From a bacterium CG_4_9_14_3_um_filter_65_15 (GTDB taxonomy: Bacteria > Krumholzibacteriota > Krumholzibacteriia > LZORAL124-64-63): a stretch of 64,000 nucleotides of DNA. The stretch spans positions 45,543-109,542 of the forward strand of contig PFVX01000090.1 of the NCBI GenBank assembly GCA_002790835.1, written 5' to 3'. The notes beneath the pieces are model-generated. The model had not been told where the DNA came from. It made no database searches and saw nothing but the letters and a program-made list of their open reading frames with translations. Each line of letters begins with the position of its first letter. Within the stretch, counting starts at the first letter, position 1. Made by a program: the position numbers and the translations under genes. This document shows, in pieces, positions 7,158-19,685 of this stretch.

Positions 7158-8333
7158 TCAGCCCGTGACCTTCATGGTCCGGGCGCCCAACCAAGCGAAC
7201 AATGCGCCGAACCCGGCCAGTACCGCCATGGGGAGCAGAATGCCGTCCAGGCCGCGGCCGAAAGTGACAACTGCGTGCAGCGCCTTCATGGCCCAGAAGG
7301 TGGGAAAAAATCCGCCCAGGATCTGCGCTCCGCGGGGCATGATTTCCAGGGGCCACCAGCAGCCTCCGAGGGCGGCGAACACCATACCCACCATCCAGCC
7401 CAGGCTCTCGGCCTGCTGGGTGGTGCGGAACAGCCCGCCCAGCAACAGGGTCACCCCTCCCACGGCGAAAGCGTACGGCACCAGTCCCACGAGCACCACC
7501 CAGTATCGCGGTCCCCAGGAAAAGTCGATGCCGAACAGGCCCAGGCGGCCGATGGCCTGCCCCGCCGCCATCAACACCATGGCCTGGACCATACCCACCA
7601 GGACCAGATGCAGCAGCTTGCCGCCCAGGATCTCGCCGGTGCTGTAGGTCGTGGTGGCCAGCCGAGCGAGGGTCCCGCCCAGCTTCTCGCGGGTCAGCGA
7701 TTCCGAGCCCCCGATGGCCACGGTCATGACCATGAACATGGCCAGCATGCCGGGGATGGACTGGCCCGCACCGGAGGGAACCGGGCGGCCGCTTCCGGCG
7801 AATTCCGCAGCCACGGTAAGGCGGGGCTGTTCGGCGATGAGGGCCAGCAGGGCCTCCTGATCAGCGACCGATATTTCCGAGACGGCTTCCTGATTCCACC
7901 GGGCCAGGGCGCCGAGGAACCGCGCCTGAACTTGGCGCAGGCGCACCTCCGCCGCGGCGTCGTACTCCAGGTTGCTGTCGGATTTCTTGGTCAGGGCCAC
8001 GTCCACCGGCCGGTGGGCCAGCACCGAATCGGTGAAGCCCACGGGGATGATCAGGCGACGGATGTACGCGGTGGAATCGGCCGCGGCCGGCGCGACGGCG
8101 ACGACATCGAAACGCCCGCTCTCGAGCTGCTTCACGAACGCCCGGCTGAGAAACCCGCTGTCCCGATCGACCACCTGCAGGGAGATGGACACGTCGGTCG
8201 GTCCGTTCCCGCGAAACACCACGCTGAAGAACAGCATGAACATCACCGGCATCAGGAACATGAAGAACAGGTTCTCCCGAGCCACCAGGAACAGGCGGGT
8301 GTCGTGCAGGGCCAGATGCCAGATGCGCCTCAT
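7158..8333 (-). CDS. ABC-2 type transporter permease (second)
   Basis: 391 residues. One N-terminal helix (ENLFFMFLMPVMFMLFFSVVF) is followed by an extracytoplasmic domain of about 170 residues. Five to six C-terminal helices come next, including MLAMFMVMTVAIGGSESLTREK and an ABC-2 signature-like TTYSTGEILGGKLLHLVLVG. This is the architecture of NatB/YhaP-type permeases. It pairs with the preceding permease, whose stop it overlaps (ATGA), as the two membrane halves of one exporter. The substrate is unknown; drugs, Na+ or peptides are exported by relatives. Confidence 0.9.
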   Translation of the reverse strand: MRRIWHLALHDTRLFLVARENLFFMFLMPVMFMLFFSVVFRGNGPTDVSISLQVVDRDSGFLSRAFVKQLESGRFDVVAVAPAAADSTAYIRRLIIPVGFTDSVLAHRPVDVALTKKSDSNLEYDAAAEVRLRQVQARFLGALARWNQEAVSEISVADQEALLALIAEQPRLTVAAEFAGSGRPVPSGAGQSIPGMLAMFMVMTVAIGGSESLTREKLGGTLARLATTTYSTGEILGGKLLHLVLVGMVQAMVLMAAGQAIGRLGLFGIDFSWGPRYWVVLVGLVPYAFAVGGVTLLLGGLFRTTQQAESLGWMVGMVFAALGGCWWPLEIMPRGAQILGGFFPTFWAMKALHAVVTFGRGLDGILLPMAVLAGFGALFAWLGARTMKVTG

Positions 8334-9595
8334 GCCCCCACCTCCCGGAACCGTCGCACCAGCAGGGCATCGGCGGCCACGGCCAGGACCAGCCCCGCAA
8401 CCGTCAGCACGGCGAGATTGCGCCCGACCTCACCGAGGCCGGCGGATTCGAACATGACGCGTGTCAAGCCGTCGATCACCCAGAAGTTCAGCGTGAAGTC
8501 GGAGACCGCGCGCATGCCTGCGGGCAACTGCTGCAACGGCACCATGCTGCCGCCCATCGCGCTCATGCCCATGACGATGAGCCAGGACAGGATGCCCGCC
8601 TGCTTTTCGTTGCGCGACAGGCCCACGATCAAGGCCACCAGCGAACAGGCCGCCAGATTGAAGGTCACGCCCAACAGGATCGCCGCCAGCGGGTGCTCCG
8701 GTACCTCAAGCCAGCCCAGGGCCAATCCGAAAATCGCCAGGATCGTCATGACGACCAGTCCCAGGGTCAGGCTGAACAGGAACTTGGCGGTCATGATCCG
8801 CCACACCGGCTGGGGGGATGTGAACTGGCGGCGCAGCATGCCGCTGTTCTGTTCCTCGAATAGGTCGGTCACCGAACGGACGGCCACGAAGAGCAGCGCC
8901 ATGACCGAGGTCATCAGCAGCACGTAACCGAAGATGCCCTTGGCGCTCAGCCTGCCGTCGTCCTCGTCGGTCGCCTCCTTGGCGCTGCCGATGCCCACCA
9001 CCGGCGGAAACAGGATGCCGTCCGCCGCCGCCATGCGTTCGGTGACCGCTCCGGCCAGGGCACCCACGCGGGCCGCAGGCGGAATTTTCCCGCCTTCGAT
9101 CATTCCCCGCAATTGACCCAGTTCGCCGCCCAGCAGACGCGAACCCTGATCCAGCCACGCGGCCACCAGTTCGGCGCCCTGAACCACGATTTCGGGTTTG
9201 ATCCCCTCGGAAGGGTTGCGGACGATGCGCAGTTCGGCAGCCGTTCCATCCAGGATGGCAGCGGTGAAACCCACGGGGATGATGAGCAGGGCGCTGGCCT
9301 TGCCCATCTCCATGAGCTCCCGCCCCTCGGCCCCCACGATCGTGGCCTCCAGATAGCCTTCGCTCTGCGGCGAGGACAGGGCGCCGACCAGGGCCCGCGA
9401 GAGGAAGCCGTCCTCATCCCGGTTTTCCACCAGGATCGAGATGGTCGGGAATTCCGGTCCGTCGCCACCGCCGCCGATCACCGAGCCCAAAGCCAGGCTC
9501 ATGAACAGGGGGAAGGCCACCATGACCAGGGTGGAAGCGGGGCGTGCGCGGCGCCGCAGCAGGTCCTTGCGGATCAACGGCCACATGGCGGGCAA
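8330..9595 (-). CDS. ABC-2 type transporter permease (first)
   Basis: 421 residues, same layout as the next permease: N-terminal helix (TLVMVAFPLFMSLALGSVI), large extracytoplasmic domain, then a helix bundle including GYVLLMTSVMALLFVAVRSVTDLFEEQNSG. That loop (EEQNSGMLRRQFTSP) contacts the ATPase in relatives. It starts 25 bases after the ATP-binding gene and overlaps the second permease, so the three form one transcription unit. The two permeases are clearly paralogous and probably assemble as a heterodimer. Confidence 0.9.
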   Translation of the reverse strand: MPAMWPLIRKDLLRRRARPASTLVMVAFPLFMSLALGSVIGGGGDGPEFPTISILVENRDEDGFLSRALVGALSSPQSEGYLEATIVGAEGRELMEMGKASALLIIPVGFTAAILDGTAAELRIVRNPSEGIKPEIVVQGAELVAAWLDQGSRLLGGELGQLRGMIEGGKIPPAARVGALAGAVTERMAAADGILFPPVVGIGSAKEATDEDDGRLSAKGIFGYVLLMTSVMALLFVAVRSVTDLFEEQNSGMLRRQFTSPQPVWRIMTAKFLFSLTLGLVVMTILAIFGLALGWLEVPEHPLAAILLGVTFNLAACSLVALIVGLSRNEKQAGILSWLIVMGMSAMGGSMVPLQQLPAGMRAVSDFTLNFWVIDGLTRVMFESAGLGEVGRNLAVLTVAGLVLAVAADALLVRRFREVGA

Positions 9596-9620
9596 CTTTC
9601 ACAGCTAAGGGTGGGCGCCA

Positions 9621-10559
9621 TCAATCGCGCAACTCCCGGCCGGTGAGCCGCAGGAAGAGGTCTTCCAGGTTGGGCTCCTTGATGCTGATGTCATCGAAGG
9701 TCAGGCCGGCCTGGAACAATCCCTCCAGGGCGTGGCTCACGCCGGGGCCGTCGCGCCCGACCAGGAGCATGCCGCGCCCGTCGGCGATCTCCACCGGCTG
9801 CAGGCCGGAGACGCCGGACGCCGCGGTTGTCAGGTCCGCCGCCCCGAACCCGCCCTGGACCGTCAACAGGCTGCCCTCGCCCAGCTGGGCCTTCAACTCG
9901 TCCACCGAACCCTCGGCCAGGATGCACCCGTTGTCGATGATGGCCAGCCGGTCACACAGATCCTCGGCCTCTTCCAGGTAGTGGGTGGTGTAGAGCACCG
10001 TGCGGCCTTTGGCCACGATCTGTTTCACGATCTCGAGGATCTTGTGGCGGGCCTGCGGGTCGATGCCCACGGTGGGTTCGTCCAGCAGGATCAACTGGGG
10101 GTCGTGGACCAGACCCATGGCCAGATTCAGGCGACGCTTCATGCCCCCGGAGAAGTTCTTCACCGGCTCGCTCGCGCGCTCGTCCAGGCCGACCTGGTCC
10201 AGCAGCTCGGCGACGCGATCCTTCATCTCTTTGCCGCGCAGATCGAAGATGCCGCCCCAGAACTCCAGGTTCGCGCGGGCGCTCAGTTCCTCGTAGAGCG
10301 CCACTTCCTGCGGCACCACACCCATGCGCCTCTTCACGGCGCGAGGGTCGTCGGCCACGCTCAGACCCTGGACCAGGACCTCGCCCTCGGTGGGTTTGAG
10401 CAGCCCGCAGATCATGCTGATGGTGGTGGTCTTGCCGGCCCCGTTGGGGCCCAGGAAGCCGTAGATCTCGCCCTCGCCGACGGCAAACGAGATCCCGTCC
10501 ACGGCGACCAGGTCGCCGAAGACCTTGCGCAGGTCGCGCACTTCGAGCACAGGAGTCAT
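9621..10559 (-). CDS. ABC transporter ATP-binding protein (ABC-2 exporter)
   Basis: About 312 residues. Walker A GPNGAGKT, Q-loop region VPQEVALYEELSARANL, signature NFSGGMKRR, Walker B LILLDEPTVGID and H-loop TTHYLEEAEDLCDR are all intact, so it should hydrolyse ATP. The extended C-terminal regulatory part (ending LEDLFLRLTGRELRD) is typical of the NatA/DrrA group. The ATG at 10559 is preferred over one 30 bases upstream because GAGG precedes it by 5 bases. It is the first gene of the exporter operon. Confidence 0.95.
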   Translation of the reverse strand: MTPVLEVRDLRKVFGDLVAVDGISFAVGEGEIYGFLGPNGAGKTTTISMICGLLKPTEGEVLVQGLSVADDPRAVKRRMGVVPQEVALYEELSARANLEFWGGIFDLRGKEMKDRVAELLDQVGLDERASEPVKNFSGGMKRRLNLAMGLVHDPQLILLDEPTVGIDPQARHKILEIVKQIVAKGRTVLYTTHYLEEAEDLCDRLAIIDNGCILAEGSVDELKAQLGEGSLLTVQGGFGAADLTTAASGVSGLQPVEIADGRGMLLVGRDGPGVSHALEGLFQAGLTFDDISIKEPNLEDLFLRLTGRELRD

Positions 10560-10707
10560 GGGTGCCTCATGTTTCGGGCCGATGGTCAAAAATCAGGAGT
10601 GGCTCATCCCCCCCGCATCCTACAGGGAGGAATCAGGCAGGACAACGGAAGATCCTACGCAACGAGGGGCGGGTTGTTGCCCGCGGGAGATCAATTGGCC
10701 GTGCCCG

Positions 10708-11630
10708 TCATTCCACCAGGACCATCCGACCGGGGCGGATCTGGCCGACCCCCTCGAGCCGGTAGAAATAGCCTCCCGATGCGGCCCGGCTGCCGGTCCG
10801 ATCGCGGCCGTCCCAGGCCACGCGGTGCTCCCCTGGCCCCAGGGAGGTCCCCGACAGCAGCGTCTGCACCAGGCGGCCCCGGGTATCAAAAACCGCCAGG
10901 CGAACCGGGAAGCCTGGCGGCCGGAGGCGTTGAGGATGATCTCCGACGGCACCTGACAAGCGGCGTTGTGATACACCCACTTCGTGCCCGGCTCGTGCTG
11001 CATGGGCAGACCGATGGCGTAGTCGTTCTGGTTACGGCTGACCACGAGCAGGGGGTCGGTCAGCAGCCCGTACTCCAGGCCGGAGTCCATGCTCAGCAGG
11101 TGGCCGATGGTGACGGCGCCGTGCTGGGGGTCATCCCACTGGGGAATGAAATCGGCCACGGCCTGGTCCGTCCCGGTGATCACCCCGTCGTCCATGAGCA
11201 TTCCCAGCAGGGAACTGGTAAAGCTCTTGGAGACCGAGTAGGCCTGTTGGCGTGTTGATGCGTCCCATCCCGGCCCGTAATGTTCTCCCACCAGGTACGC
11301 GTTGCGGAACACGGCCACCGAGCGAGCGCCGTGGGCAAAAGCATAGCGGAAGGCCGCCGTCAGGGTCGTGGTGCTCATGCCCTGGTCTTCCGGCGTGCTC
11401 GTGGTCCAGCCGTCAGTGGGCCAGGGAGCCATGGCCTTGGGAGATGCCGCAGCGGGGCGCATCGATGCCGCGCGAGCGAGGATATCGGAGGGGACGGTCG
11501 CCGGCAGGCGGTAGTTCACTTCCGCCGCAGCGCGCAGCACTTCGGAGTCGAGGGGAACCGGCGTGCCGATTGCCTCGCCACCTGCACCCACGATTACCCG
11601 AACAAAAGCCAGGATCTTCCAACGGGACAT
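10708..11630 (-). pseudogene. Serine hydrolase (beta-lactamase/DD-peptidase fold) with FlgD tail, internally deleted
   Basis: Reading from the ATG at 11630, the N-terminal half is a normal class-C-like serine hydrolase: VAVFRNAYLVGEHYGP, nucleophile motif SVSK, GHLLSMDSGLEYG and the second motif YHN. After ILNASGRQ (about 10925) the frame becomes meaningless. A different frame then encodes a perfect FlgD-type tail (AVFDTRGRLVQTLLSG ... GYFYRLEG ... RMVLVE) to 10708. The third active-site motif (HTG/KTG), the rest of the fold and the start of the tail domain are missing. A large internal deletion plus frameshift explains this. The junction coincides with a 9-base perfect inverted repeat, CCGCCAGGC/GCCTGGCGG, at 10893-10920. 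Confidence 0.8.
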
Positions 11631-11702
11631 GGTCCAACTCCCCCCTGAGATCAGTCGACATTGACTCATCAATGGTCATGACACCACAAATGGAGGATCA
11701 GA

Positions 11703-12206
11703 TCAGCGGCGTGATTTGCGCGGAGGAGAGCCGAACAGGCGCTTCCCCGTCAGTTCGGCGTAGGGAGCCAGTTCTGCAGGAGTCCAGGACTTGATGATGT
11801 GGTGACGCAACCGCACCCCTTCGCGCTGCTTGTCGTGCATCACGCGGGCGCACTCGTAGGGCCGCACCGGATAGATGGTGCACTGGCCGCGGTCGAAGAA
11901 GACGCAACGACCCGGCACCGCGACCTCTTCCAAGGTCCACACGCTGCCGGGTTTCTTGCCGTCGCGCAGCTTGTGGGGCATGACGCCGTGGCGCTGGGTG
12001 CCGTCGGGCATGGCGGTCACCGAGACGGCCAGGTACTTCGCGAAGAGGGTCGGGACATCGAGATTCAGGTGGTTGGCCACCGCGCGCACGCCCCCGGGCA
12101 TGAACCAGCCCGGCGAGTTCTGGCACGCCGCGCGGCAGTCCTTGCAGTCACAGCTGGTGACCGGGAAGGGCGCAGAGCGGTAGCGGGGATTACCGGGGTG
12201 GGTCAT
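11703..12206 (-). CDS. YkgJ-family cysteine-cluster protein (Zn/Fe-chelating)
   Basis: 167 residues. The Cys spacing of the YkgJ/UPF0153 family is present: CDCKDCRAAC with a following GWF near the N-terminus, and CVFFDRGQCTIYPVRPYEC in the second half, where bound metal is expected. It is a cytoplasmic protein with no signal peptide. It diverges from the zinc uptake operon and ends 72 bases before the broken serine hydrolase. The family's role is unproven; metal binding is the accepted expectation, and shared promoter DNA with a Fur-type regulator suggests metal-dependent expression (inference). Confidence 0.85.
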   Translation of the reverse strand: MTHPGNPRYRSAPFPVTSCDCKDCRAACQNSPGWFMPGGVRAVANHLNLDVPTLFAKYLAVSVTAMPDGTQRHGVMPHKLRDGKKPGSVWTLEEVAVPGRCVFFDRGQCTIYPVRPYECARVMHDKQREGVRLRHHIIKSWTPAELAPYAELTGKRLFGSPPRKSRR

Positions 12207-12283
12207 GAAAGCATCCTGAAGGGCGTGGCAACGGGGTTTGGTACCGGCAATCTAACAACAGCCCGGGCCCGCGTCCTCGTATT

Positions 12284-12306
12284 TATTTGAATCACTGTTG
12301 CAAATA
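12284..12306. promoter_or_regulatory. Candidate Zur/Fur operator
   Basis: TATTTG and CAAATA form a perfect 6-base palindrome around an 11-base centre, inside the AT-rich divergent gap 27 bases before the regulator's ATG. The size (23 bases) and position fit a Fur-superfamily site serving both the znu operon and the YkgJ gene. The sequence does not match the enterobacterial Zur box. Confidence 0.35.
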
Positions 12307-12332
12307 GCACCAGCCTGCATCATGTTCCCCAC

Positions 12333-12770
12333 ATGAAAAGTCTCGATGTCCGCCAAACCCTTCACGCGGCCAACCTCCGCGCCACCACCGCCCGCATGGT
12401 GGTGCTGGAATTGGTGCGCTCGGCCCGTAAGCCATTGAGCCACGGTGAGATCGCGGAATTGTTGCGCGACGGGCCCTGGAACCGCGCCACCCTGTACCGC
12501 AACCTCATCGACCTGGAGCGCGCAGGGCTTGTGCGGCGCACGCAACTGGGCGAACCGGTATGGCGTTTCGAGGACGCGGCCAAGGAACACGGCGTCCGCT
12601 CCCATCCCCATTTCCTGTGCAGCTCATGCGGGAAGATGGTCTGCCTGCCGCAGTTGGATACGGGCCCCGAAGGGGCCGACGGTTGCCGTCGGGCCGTGCG
12701 ACAAGGCAATTTTGAGGTCCAGGTACGGGGGCGCTGCGACGCCTGCAGCTCCGGGGAGGGTATGGCGTGA
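12333..12770 (+). CDS. zur: Fur-family metalloregulator, probably Zur
   Basis: 145 residues. The N-terminal winged helix contains TTARMVVLELVRSARKPLSH and the recognition-helix motif NRATLYRNLIDLERAGLV. The C-terminal part carries HPHFLCSSCGKMVCL and RGRCDACSSG, the paired CxxC sites that bind structural zinc in Fur proteins, and a His-containing sensing region. Its stop overlaps the GTG of znuA, making it the first gene of a zinc uptake operon. That context favours Zur over Fur, Mur or PerR. With zinc bound it would repress its own operon. Confidence 0.88.
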   Translation: MKSLDVRQTLHAANLRATTARMVVLELVRSARKPLSHGEIAELLRDGPWNRATLYRNLIDLERAGLVRRTQLGEPVWRFEDAAKEHGVRSHPHFLCSSCGKMVCLPQLDTGPEGADGCRRAVRQGNFEVQVRGRCDACSSGEGMA

Positions 12771-13636
12771 AGAGAGTGATTCTGGCCGCCGCGGTTGTTT
12801 TCCTCGTCGGTTGCGCACCGGGCAAGACCCCCGGCGGGGCCTCAGGACCGGCCATCGCCGTGAGCATCGCCCCCTTGGCCGCCATGGCCTCGGCCCTGCT
12901 GGGTAATCCCGGCGAAGTGGCCACCGTGATCCTGCCCGGCGAATCCCCCGCCACCTTCGATCCCGGGCCCCGACGCATGGCCCGGCTCCAGGACGCCCGC
13001 CTTTTTTTCGCGTGCGGCGTGCCCATGGAGAACCAGCTCCTGCCGCGCCTGCGCCAGGGGCACCCCATGCTGGAGATCGTCGACGTGACCACCGGTTTGC
13101 CGCGGGCGACGTTCGCCGGGCACGACGATCACGAGCACGGCGATTCCGATCCCCACCTGTGGCTTGATCCCCGGTTGATGCGGAACCAGGTGCGCGTCAT
13201 GGCCGGCGACCTGGCCGATATGTTTCCGGAGCGGGCCACTCCGATCCTGGCCCGGGCCGACAGCTTGGAGGCCGTCCTGATGGACCTGGACCGGCGGCTG
13301 AAGGATGAACTGGCACCCGTCCGTGGCCGCGACATGTTCGTCTTCCATCCCGCCTTCGGGTACCTCGCCCAGGCCTACGGCCTGCGGCAGGTCGCCATCG
13401 AGCAAGGCGGGCTGGACCCCTCGCCCCGCCATCTGGCCCGGGTGCTGGAGGGCATCAAGGCCCAGGGCGCCCGGACTGTCTTCGCCCAGCCGCAGTTTTC
13501 CCTGGGTTCGGCGCACGCGGTGGCGCGGGAGGCCGGTATCCGCCTGGTGGTTCTCGACCCCCTGGCCCCCGATTACGTCGCCAACATGACCGCCATGGCC
13601 CACGCCATCCGGGAGGGACTCGATGAATCCGACTGA
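12767..13636 (+). CDS. znuA: Zinc ABC transporter substrate-binding lipoprotein ZnuA
   Basis: 289 residues starting at a GTG that overlaps the regulator's stop. The signal peptide ends in a lipobox (VFLVGCAP), so it is a lipoprotein rather than a free periplasmic protein. Cluster A-I features include ESPATFDPGPRRMARLQDA and GVPMENQLLPRL; a short His-rich loop (HDDHEHGDSDPHLWLDP) and FHPAFGYLAQAYGL provide the metal-ligand His residues. The usual long His/Asp loop of ZnuA is reduced. Its end overlaps znuC by 14 bases. Confidence 0.92.
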   Translation: MKRVILAAAVVFLVGCAPGKTPGGASGPAIAVSIAPLAAMASALLGNPGEVATVILPGESPATFDPGPRRMARLQDARLFFACGVPMENQLLPRLRQGHPMLEIVDVTTGLPRATFAGHDDHEHGDSDPHLWLDPRLMRNQVRVMAGDLADMFPERATPILARADSLEAVLMDLDRRLKDELAPVRGRDMFVFHPAFGYLAQAYGLRQVAIEQGGLDPSPRHLARVLEGIKAQGARTVFAQPQFSLGSAHAVAREAGIRLVVLDPLAPDYVANMTAMAHAIREGLDESD

Positions 13637-14402
13637 ACCCACCCAGCCCGTGGTGGAGATCCGGGACCTCCACTTCGCCTACCGCGACCAGCCGGTATTC
13701 ACCGGGTCCGATGCCGTGATCCGCGACGGCAGCTTCGTGTCCATCGTGGGCCCCAACGGCGGCGGCAAGACCACGCTGTTGCGACTCATCCTCGGTTTGA
13801 TCACCCCCGACCGGGGCACCGTGCGCCTCTTCGGCGGACGTCCCGACCGCATGCGACACCGCGTGGGCTACATGCCCCAGCACGCCCACGTGGACCCCCG
13901 CTTTCCGGTTACGGTCATGGATGTGGCCCTGATGGGGCGCCTCGACCGCGGGCGACCCGCCGGCCCGTTCCGTCGTGCCGAGCGGGAGATCGCGCGGGCG
14001 GCCCTGAATGAAACCGAGACCGCCGGGCTGGGCGACCGGCCCTTCAGCTCCTTGAGCGGGGGGCAGCGCCAGCGCGTGCTCATCGCCCGCGCCCTGGCTT
14101 GCCGGCCGGACCTGTTGCTGCTCGACGAGCCCACCGCCAGCCTGGACCCCACCGTGCAGGACGACCTGTTCAGCCTGCTGCACCGCCTCAACGCACGGAT
14201 GACCGTGGTGCTGGTCTCCCATGACGTCAGCACCGTTTCGCGGCACGTCGACACCGTTCTGTGCGTCAGCCAGGGCATCGACGAGCATCCGGCCAGCGGA
14301 CTTTCCGGGGCCCTGGCCGACCTCTTCCCCGGCGCCGCCGGACTGTCCCTGGTGCGACACGATCACCACCACGGGCACGGCCACCCCGGGGGTCGGCCAT
14401 GA
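13623..14402 (+). CDS. znuC: Zinc ABC transporter ATPase ZnuC
   Basis: 259 residues. Walker A GPNGGGKT, signature LSGGQRQRVLIARAL, Walker B LLLLDEPTASLD and switch His VLVSHDV are intact. The MPQHAHVDPRFPVTVMDVALMG segment is characteristic of metal (Mn/Zn) importers of the A-I cluster. The C-terminus is His-rich (HDHHHGHGHPGG), as often seen in zinc ATPases. Overlaps at both ends with znuA and znuB show translational coupling. Confidence 0.95.
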   Translation: MNPTEPTQPVVEIRDLHFAYRDQPVFTGSDAVIRDGSFVSIVGPNGGGKTTLLRLILGLITPDRGTVRLFGGRPDRMRHRVGYMPQHAHVDPRFPVTVMDVALMGRLDRGRPAGPFRRAEREIARAALNETETAGLGDRPFSSLSGGQRQRVLIARALACRPDLLLLDEPTASLDPTVQDDLFSLLHRLNARMTVVLVSHDVSTVSRHVDTVLCVSQGIDEHPASGLSGALADLFPGAAGLSLVRHDHHHGHGHPGGRP

Positions 14403-15244
14403 GCGACTTCGCTTCCGCGTTGGTCGAACACGCCTTCCTGCGCCAGGCCCTCCTGGCGGGTCTGCTGGCCAGCGTCGCCTGCGGCGTGGTGGGCACCTAC
14501 GTGGTGGCCCGGAGAATCACGGTCATCGCCGGCAGCCTCGCCCATACCGTGCTGGGCGGCATGGGAGCGGCCTACTGGTTGCGCTCCGTGCATCACCTGG
14601 AATGGTTGCACCCCTTGCACGGTGCGGTCGTGGCGGCCCTGCTGGGTGCCGTCATCATCGGGTTGGTGCGCGCCCGCAGCCGCGAGCGCGAGGACACGGT
14701 GATTTCGGCCCTGTGGGCGGTGGGCATGGCCCTGGGAGTGTTCTTCCTCTTCCGGACCCCGGGCTACAAGGCCGACCTGATCACCTACCTGTTCGGCAAC
14801 ATCGTGATGGTGGATCCCACCGCCATGCGGCTCCTCGTGGGCCTGGACGTGCTGATCCTGCTGCTGGTCCTGGTCTATTACCAGCAACTGCTGGCGCTGT
14901 GTTTCGACGAGGAGTTCGCGCGCCTGCGGGGGGTCCGGACGGGCTGGCTGTACACGCTGCTGTTGGCTCTCATCGCCCTGACCATCGTGACGCTGGTCTA
15001 CGTGGTGGGCATCGTGATGGTCATCGCCCTGGTGACCCTGCCGGCTTCCATCGCCGGGTTGTTCGTCCGGCGGCTGTGGCCGACCATGGTGCTGGCCGCC
15101 GTGCTCTGCGCCGTGTTCACCGTCACCGGATTGGGCATAAGCTACGGCGCCGACCTGCCGGCCGGCGCCACCATCGTCCTGTTGACCGGTTCGATCTACG
15201 CCGTGACCCACCTGGGCTTCGGCTGGCTCCGGCGGGGATCCTGA
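14399..15244 (+). CDS. znuB: Zinc ABC transporter permease ZnuB
   Basis: 281 residues, about eight membrane helices. ABC-3 family features include the opening ALLAGLLASVACGVVGTYVV with RRITVIAGSLAHTVLGG, and the later VYVVGIVMVIALVTLPAS helix. The ATG at 14399 overlaps the znuC stop (ATGA). It completes the importer. The next gene converges from the other strand only 13 bases away, with no clear terminator between. Confidence 0.93.
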   Translation: MSDFASALVEHAFLRQALLAGLLASVACGVVGTYVVARRITVIAGSLAHTVLGGMGAAYWLRSVHHLEWLHPLHGAVVAALLGAVIIGLVRARSREREDTVISALWAVGMALGVFFLFRTPGYKADLITYLFGNIVMVDPTAMRLLVGLDVLILLLVLVYYQQLLALCFDEEFARLRGVRTGWLYTLLLALIALTIVTLVYVVGIVMVIALVTLPASIAGLFVRRLWPTMVLAAVLCAVFTVTGLGISYGADLPAGATIVLLTGSIYAVTHLGFGWLRRGS

Positions 15245-15256
15245 TGCTCCGTCGAC

Positions 15257-19492
<4,236 letters not shown>

Positions 19493-19636
19493 GACTATCT
19501 CCGGACAGGGTAAAGGCGGCATCCCCACAGGGAACCGCAATTTCCTTTCATCCGGTTATATCGTCGCCTTTCCCTGGAACTTAAACCTGATTGTCGAAAT
19601 CTTGATTTTGGCACCGGTTCGCCTCAAACAGACCAA

Positions 19637-19664
19637 GGCCCCGGACCAGGTGGTCCGGGGCCTC
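19637..19664 (-). terminator. Intrinsic terminator of the trypsin-like protease gene
   Basis: Perfect 12-base stem AGGCCCCGGACC / GGTCCGGGGCCT with a 4-base loop, starting 22 bases after the stop of the protease gene. In the minus-strand direction it is followed by a moderately T-rich stretch (TTGGTCTGTTT). It should separate the protease from the kinase gene downstream. Confidence 0.8.
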
Positions 19665-19685
19665 GGGTGGAAGAAACACGATCTT

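Noticed and set aside
6081..8927. A 948-codon open frame on the plus strand opposite the ABC-2 permeases
   Set aside because: Low-complexity His/Gln/Gly-rich translation, no family motifs, and it lies antisense to clearly real genes; GC-rich codon bias leaves such frames open.
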